A DNA stretch of 64,000 nucleotides from Ulota crispa (Eukaryota; Streptophyta; Bryopsida; Orthotrichales; Orthotrichaceae): the NCBI GenBank assembly GCA_963920765.1, contig OY987251.1, positions 13,519,219 through 13,583,218 of the forward strand. Direction: 5' to 3'. Below are positions 59,601 to 64,000 of this stretch, in pieces; the first letter of the stretch is position 1, and the number at the start of each line of letters is the position of its first letter. The notes beneath the pieces were generated by a model. The model was not told the DNA's origin and made no database searches. It saw nothing but the letters and a program-made list of their open reading frames with translations. The position numbers and the translations under genes are program-made.

Positions 59601-62114
59601 TCCCTTCATTCTAATGAGAGTAACATGAGAATAGATTGTTTTTACCTTATGCTAGGTCTCTTTCAAGGGATAGTTGCTCTTCAACACGACCTGAACTGTG
59701 GCAATGGGTTGTTTTGTATTACAGGCTCTGATCAACCTCCTTTACTTCTGCGGCATGTCCGGGTTTGTCAAGGAGATACTGCTTCTACGGTATTTCAGTT
59801 CGGTGAGTAGCCAATTTGCTTTTGATTAAGCTTGGCACAGAAGAGGAAATCCATATGAGACAATGATTAGGTAGAGCATCCGCTTATTTATGAAGTCTTA
59901 TTTAAAATCAACTTCTTCAGGGGAGGGAAAAGAATTTAGAAGTTATCGTAGCAAAATGATGAGAAGCTTAATATGACAAGAGTGTATTGTAGTATTATGG
60001 GAAAAAAAAGGTCGATGGCATGATACACCAGCTTGAAAACATTGTAGTTCACCCTCCACAAATAGGTGCATAACTCAATATCTACCTAGTATCCCGTCTA
60101 TATCCTTAACAGGGAACTTTTTCTTTCTTTTTTCAGGAAGTTCGTGACGCAGCAGCTTCAGTAGAAGAGAAAGACGTGCTTATGACCATTCGCCGAGTAA
60201 GTAGCCTACAACAGCAATTGCCTCTATCCCACATCAAAAAGTATAAATGTCATATGTTTGTTTAAAAGTAATTAATTCTTGGTATAATTCTTAATCCTCT
60301 ATATACCTTTGAACGATTGAAAATTTTTAAATCTCTTTTTGATAATCTCCTAACTTCAGTATTCTGACAACTTCAGGTCATAACTCCATTGTACATAAGA
60401 AATGCATTCTCTAAAATGACGACACCAACATGCTACTACTAATTTCAACAAGTGCATCAAAACTCAATATGTTTTATTAACCATTGCTCACTTTGGGGTA
60501 CAGGTATAGACAGTAAAAAAAACAACATTAAACTGAACATTAAAAGGAACTATTTCACAGAGTAAACTATACAATCTTCATCTATAAAAGAATACAACCT
60601 TTTCTATATAAAAAAGAATACAAGCAAGAATACAATCTTTTTCTCTATACATAAAAGAATACATCTTTTTGAGCTGCTTGGTGTGATTGACTAAGAGAGA
60701 GTGTCATGGTGCAACTTCCAATGATTTGTTTGTTCTTTTACATGGAAGAGAAAGGTACATGCTTAAAGTGGAGAGAGGGGTACATACATAAAGTAATTTA
60801 TGTTGAGGTTTTACGTTAAATCAAGGCAATGGCGTTTGTGAGTTAACCAATTGCTCATGGTTTAAATTTTTAAATTGACTATATTTTGTAACAAGATTGC
60901 TAGTGCAAAATTTGCTTATTGCATGGATATTGCTGTTGCTTTAAACTCGTGTGAAATGAGAGAATTAATTATTTGTGCTTACAATATTGACTTATTTGGT
61001 ACTCATGGTTGGGTATCTTTGGTGAACTGTGCAGTCCATGGATGACAGACGTAGCAAGAATGTAATGCATTACCTGCAAGCGGTTCACCAACGGAGAGAT
61101 CTGACGGAGAGCTTGAAGAAATTGAAGTGCCGAACGCTGATATTGGTTGGTGATCAGTCACCTTTCCACCGGGAAGCATTACACATAAGCAAGGCCATGA
61201 ACCGACGGTACAACGCATTGATAGAGGTAAGATCTCCGGCTCTAGAGCGAAGTATCTTCTTTCCTTTGTTTGTTTTTTAATATTTTCTTAAGAAATGCAA
61301 TACACTCAGACCTCTTTCAGTACGACCCTCTAAAATGACACTCTGGAGTATCTTGCAAACTTCTAAAGAGGATTGTAGCATACCTATCACACATTCAAAA
61401 CACATCTGAAACTGAATTTTTGGGGAGGTGGAACTTCTGTAATATTTTTCAGTAAATTTTCCTTGAAAGACGAGAGGAATTGGCATCTAACCCAAGTTGT
61501 TTTATAATTTTTGGAGCTTTGTGGAATTAGTTATGAAATTTTGAAGTAAAAAGTTCATAGCATTTTAATCCTTAAAGGATGGGTTGGTCACCGCGGGTTG
61601 GTTGCGCGATGAGTATTTCCAGAGGACGTCTTTTATCCTCCTTGTCCTTTAAGGGTTAAAATGGTGCACCTCCTCAAATGTATAGTGCATTTACATTGTT
61701 GAAAGAATATGAAAAGCAACATGTATAAACGGAGTACATTTTAGGAGATGCACCATTTTAGAGCCTGCACGCTTTTACAACCTCCTACCTTAGTTTATTT
61801 TTTAATTTTTTGGGTACCAGTCAGATTAAAGGGGCCAGGGTTGCACCAGTCTCCTAGATTGACTCAAGCATTCTTTGCAGGTTGAAGGAGGTGGGTCTCT
61901 TGTAACAGAAGAGAGACCACAAGCAATGCTAGTGCCAATCTTGCTATTCCTCACCGGCTATGCCTTCTACCAAAGGCCAGTAGTCCCTTCACCGTCCAGC
62001 CCCAAAAGCCCTTTGAGTCCACCTTGTATGCCTGCTGAACTTCTTTCACCTGAAAGCCTTGGACTTAAGTTGAAGCCTATCAAGACGCGCGTGCCTTCAC
62101 CTGTAAATATTTAA
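53659..62114 (+). CDS. NDL: NDL protein (N-myc downregulated-like, NDRG family), 352 aa, 10 exons
   Basis: Coding exons are 53659-53718, 54579-54678, 56324-56421, 57508-57596, 58217-58277, 58845-58931, 59725-59802, 60137-60196, 61035-61226 and 61881-62114. Together they give 1059 nt, in frame, with gt-ag at every junction and stop TAA. NDL proteins have an alpha/beta-hydrolase fold. In Arabidopsis they bind the G-protein beta-gamma dimer and influence auxin transport. Family landmarks are [13 protein letters not shown] (near 40-50), [24 protein letters not shown] (about 147-155), [17 protein letters not shown], and the conserved tail [15 protein letters not shown] after a Pro/Ser-rich linker with several SP sites. 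The nucleophile elbow reads GVSGG. The start chosen is the ATG that gives MGERCDSF. Length is normal for the family (about 345-350). Six introns carry transposons, yet the frame is intact. Confidence 0.93.
54063..54296. mobile_element. MITE family S copy 2, in NDL intron 1
   Basis: Inverted ends ACAAGATACCATAAACC and GGTTTATGCTATCTTGT enclose a shorter version of the 49176-49592 hairpin (CCTAAGACC, TTACAAAGAGTTTTAACTTA shared). Confidence 0.65.
54710..55351. mobile_element. TTAA-flanked element, family D copy 4, in NDL intron 2
   Basis: TTAA lies at 54710-54713 and 55348-55351, with ends TCCCTAAATGCC and GGCATTTAGAGG. Orientation is opposite to the 9.9-kb copy. It begins 32 bp after the exon 2 donor. 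Confidence 0.8.
56553..56866. mobile_element. MULE-type foldback MITE, copy 3, in NDL intron 3
   Basis: A perfect 9-bp direct repeat, AAAAGATAA, flanks the element (56544-56552 and 56867-56875). This is the target duplication of Mutator-like elements. Ends are AGAGAAAATTTTATGGGTA and TATCCATAAAATTTTCCC. Confidence 0.85.
57701..58006. mobile_element. MULE-type foldback MITE, copy 4, in NDL intron 4
   Basis: Ends are GGGAAAATTTCATGGATACC and GGTATCCATGAAATTTTCCC, a perfect terminal match over 20 bp. Flanks are A-rich (TTAAAAAAA / TAAAAAATG), so the duplication is ambiguous. It occupies about half of the intron. Confidence 0.85.
59286..59604. mobile_element. MULE-type foldback MITE, copy 5, in NDL intron 6
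   Basis: A 9-bp target duplication TTAATTCTA / TTCATTCTA (one mismatch) lies at 59277-59285 and 59605-59613. Ends are TGGAAAATTTCATGGATACC and GGTATCCATGAAATTTTCCC. Confidence 0.85.
61315..61780. mobile_element. MITE family R copy 2, in NDL intron 9, with a TTAA element inside
   Basis: It aligns with 38001-38314 on both sides of an insertion at 61565-61659. Outer ends are CCCTCTAAAATG and CATTTTAGAGCC. The left part carries about 65 bp not present in the other copy. Confidence 0.65.
61565..61659. mobile_element. TTAA-flanked mini-element, family H copy 2 (95 bp)
   Basis: TTAA lies at 61565-61568 and 61656-61659, with ends TCCTTAAAGGATGGG and CCTCCTTGTCCTTTAAGGG. It is inserted in the CTTAAAATGG motif of a family R MITE. 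It is related to 19918-20283 by its subterminal sequence. Confidence 0.75.
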
Positions 62115-62161
62115 TCTATACTTAGTTTGATTCTAGACATGTACCATTTCAGTAGTGATAT

Positions 62162-63100
62162 CTACTACTACCAAGAGTGTAGCTTGGCACAGTACGAGAA
62201 TATCATAATAAGGGTGTAGCCAGCATCTCCCCCACTCTACCTCTCTGAGTGGCAATATGCTCCCTACACACAATTTTTATGCTCCCTACACACAATTTTT
62301 ATGCTCCCTATACACAATTTTTAGTTTGTGACTTGCAATGAACGGTAGTGTATTCCACCGTATACAACTGTAATGTCCCATATTTCAATAAATGTACAGT
62401 ACCATTGCCTTCCAAGAGATCAAATGTATTCATGTGCCATTTTTTTGAGTGACTGTCCTCCATGTGTACAGTTCGTGAAGCATGGTCTCCAGAGCTTTTG
62501 TTGTTGTGCACGGTGACGGACCTTTTAAGTTCATGCTCCGCCAATTTCTTACTAATTTGAGCAATATGCTATCCTTTCATCAAATCACTAACTCTTCATA
62601 GAGTTTGGAATGCAAATTATGAAATCTCCTTCTACACGGCAGCACTACCTGAACTCATCTTCCAACGCTTTTTTAAAGGCAATGATCTCTATTAATTAAA
62701 GGGAAAATTCTATGGATACCCTTAAAGTTTGCAATATTTTCATAGGTATCCTTGTTTTCCAGAAATATCACAAATATACTTGACCAAAAAATTTCGGCAC
62801 TTGTTTTGTTATGCATGTCATTTCCTTCTCCCTTTGTGCACATATGATTTCTTTCTTATTATGTGTGCACATAAAGGAAGAAGGGAAGTGGCATGCACAA
62901 CAAAACAAACACCTAAATTTTTTGGTCAAAGGTATTTGTGATATTTCTGAAAAAGCAAAGGTATCTATGAAAATATTGCAAACTTCAGGGGTATCCATGA
63001 CATCTTCCTTTAATTAAGTGTAATCCTCCTAAGTATCTAAAAGGGGACGTTCCCAACGTTTAGGATTCCAAGGGTACCAATGCTGGAGGCAGGAGCTACA
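62162..63100. repeat. Duplicated block, less interrupted copy (inverted to 19.86-23.97 kb)
   Basis: It starts 48 bp after the NDL stop codon, so it includes the likely 3' untranslated region or its flank. It runs through TGTGCCAAGCTAC.., a triplicated ATGCTCCCTACACACAATTT unit (62259-62320), the tract ending in the MULE-type MITE, and TTGGTACCCTTGGAATCCTAAA. It serves as the uninterrupted reference for the copy near 20 kb. Confidence 0.75.
62701..63009. mobile_element. MULE-type foldback MITE, copy 6, downstream of NDL
   Basis: A 9-bp duplication TTAATTAAA / TTAATTAAG (62692-62700 and 63010-63018) flanks the element. Ends are GGGAAAATTCTATGGATACC and GGTATCCATGACATCTTCC. It is orthologous to copy 1 by block duplication. 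Confidence 0.8.
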
Positions 63101-63329
63101 GTGACTCACAAAACCGATTTAGTGTTTGGATGTTTTTCATTAAATAAGTAATATTATCACATGGAATGAACAATCCAACATGTAGAAAATTGTTTCAAAA
63201 AATAGAAGCTTTATTGATTATTTACATGGAAATTAAAAACAAAATACACATAATATATGGAAGCACTAAATTCTGAAATCAAACCCCTCATTGACTCATT
63301 TTGGACTTGTGTGTCTATACACACTCAAA

Positions 63330-64000
63330 AATCAATTTACTTGCCCTATGCATAACCAATTGCTTGCACTTTTTGTGGCATGCTCTCATGAAGGTTCTCA
63401 CACTCAATGGAAGTGATAGAGTGGAAAATCTTAAACCCTCGCTCTCACAATTCTAAAAGATCCTTTGGATGTGTTGATTAACAATTGAGCTTCCGTTTTA
63501 GTGTTGCCCATAGGTGTTTTATAGGGTTTAGGTTGGGTGATTGAGTATGTCACTTTAAAACATTGAAAAGTTGTTTAAATAATACTCTTTCATTGTTTTT
63601 GTTGTATGTTTCAGATTGTTGTCATGTTGAAAAATGACTCTAGATGCATCTATGCCATACTGAAAAAACATCATCAAGAGATTAGCCTCTAATACCTCAC
63701 AACAAACATATTGATTTATTGTACTTTCTATCTTGCAAATCAAACCAAGTCTAATTGCACTTATGCAATCTTAAATTGTTGTAAAACCTTTTCCATGTTT
63801 CACACTTTTCTTCATTGTTCAATCTACAAGACCCTCTTTGTCTCAATCCCAACATTAGTAACAACCATTTAAGCAAAAATGATTGATTAGAGTCTCATCT
63901 CAAAAAATCACTTGCTTCCAATTTGCAATAGTCTAATTTTCAAGAGATTTGGCAAAATTTAAACAAACTTGAATATTGTTTTTTGAAAAAAATGGTTTTT
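63330..64000 (-). pseudogene. Tc1-type (DD34E) transposase, decayed, 5' end beyond the window
   Basis: Reading from the window edge on the minus strand: KPFFSKNNIQ then LNFAKSLEN, then ANWKQVIF-stop-DET (first catalytic Asp region), GTIN-like ESTINQY, IFQHDNNLKHTTK (second Asp), QSPNLNPIKHLWATLKRKLN, and ENLHESMPQKVQA. This is the order of a Tc1-like DDE transposase from before the first Asp to near the C terminus. Counting gives 34 residues between the second Asp and the third catalytic position. That position is Lys (codon at 63517-63519) instead of Glu. Several stops and at least one frameshift, after the LNN motif, confirm it is dead. Plant mariner-like enzymes usually have DD39D, so this type is unexpected. 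Confidence 0.85.

Overview
This is nuclear DNA of a land plant. The evidence is one intact ten-exon plant NDL gene (NDRG family), remains of an ERD6-like sugar transporter with plant-type GT-AG introns, two plant-type tRNA genes, a telo-box promoter of the kind used by plant translation-related genes, and Stowaway, MULE and PIF-type MITEs. The DNA is AT-rich with repeat-filled introns and intergenic space. The NDL protein is clearly plant-like but diverged, which suggests, without proving, a seed-free lineage such as a fern, lycophyte or moss.

Layout. 0-7.5 kb: repeats and MITEs. 7.7-8.3 kb: an unrecognised gene fragment with 11-residue repeats. 8.5-19.7 kb: two decayed partial ERD6-like transporter copies, heavily interrupted by transposons. 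19.8-24 kb: a block whose inverted, less interrupted copy lies at 62.2-63.1 kb. 24-34.5 kb: mostly TTAA-flanked elements, a perfect 139-bp palindrome and a small GC-rich island. 34.5-37.9 kb: a non-coding RNA locus on the minus strand with tRNA-Asp and tRNA-Gly in tandem, three 156-nt H/ACA snoRNA-like genes and an upstream telo-box region. 38-52.5 kb: MITEs, minisatellites and featureless AT-rich DNA. 52.6-62.1 kb: the NDL gene on the plus strand, with transposons in six of its nine introns. 63.3 kb to the window end: a decayed Tc1-type (DD34E) transposase on the minus strand.

The main observation is a swarm of about 23 non-autonomous elements covering roughly a fifth of the window. They end in CCCCTAAA-type inverted repeats and are flanked by TTAA. 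Two nested insertions and one paralogous empty site inside the window support TTAA as the duplicated target, which is the signature of the piggyBac superfamily. No transposase for them was found. The second main observation is the snoRNA trio: all three copies fold into the hairpin-hinge-hairpin-tail form, with paired compensatory changes between copies.

Exon limits, element ends and structures were read by eye, without database searches.
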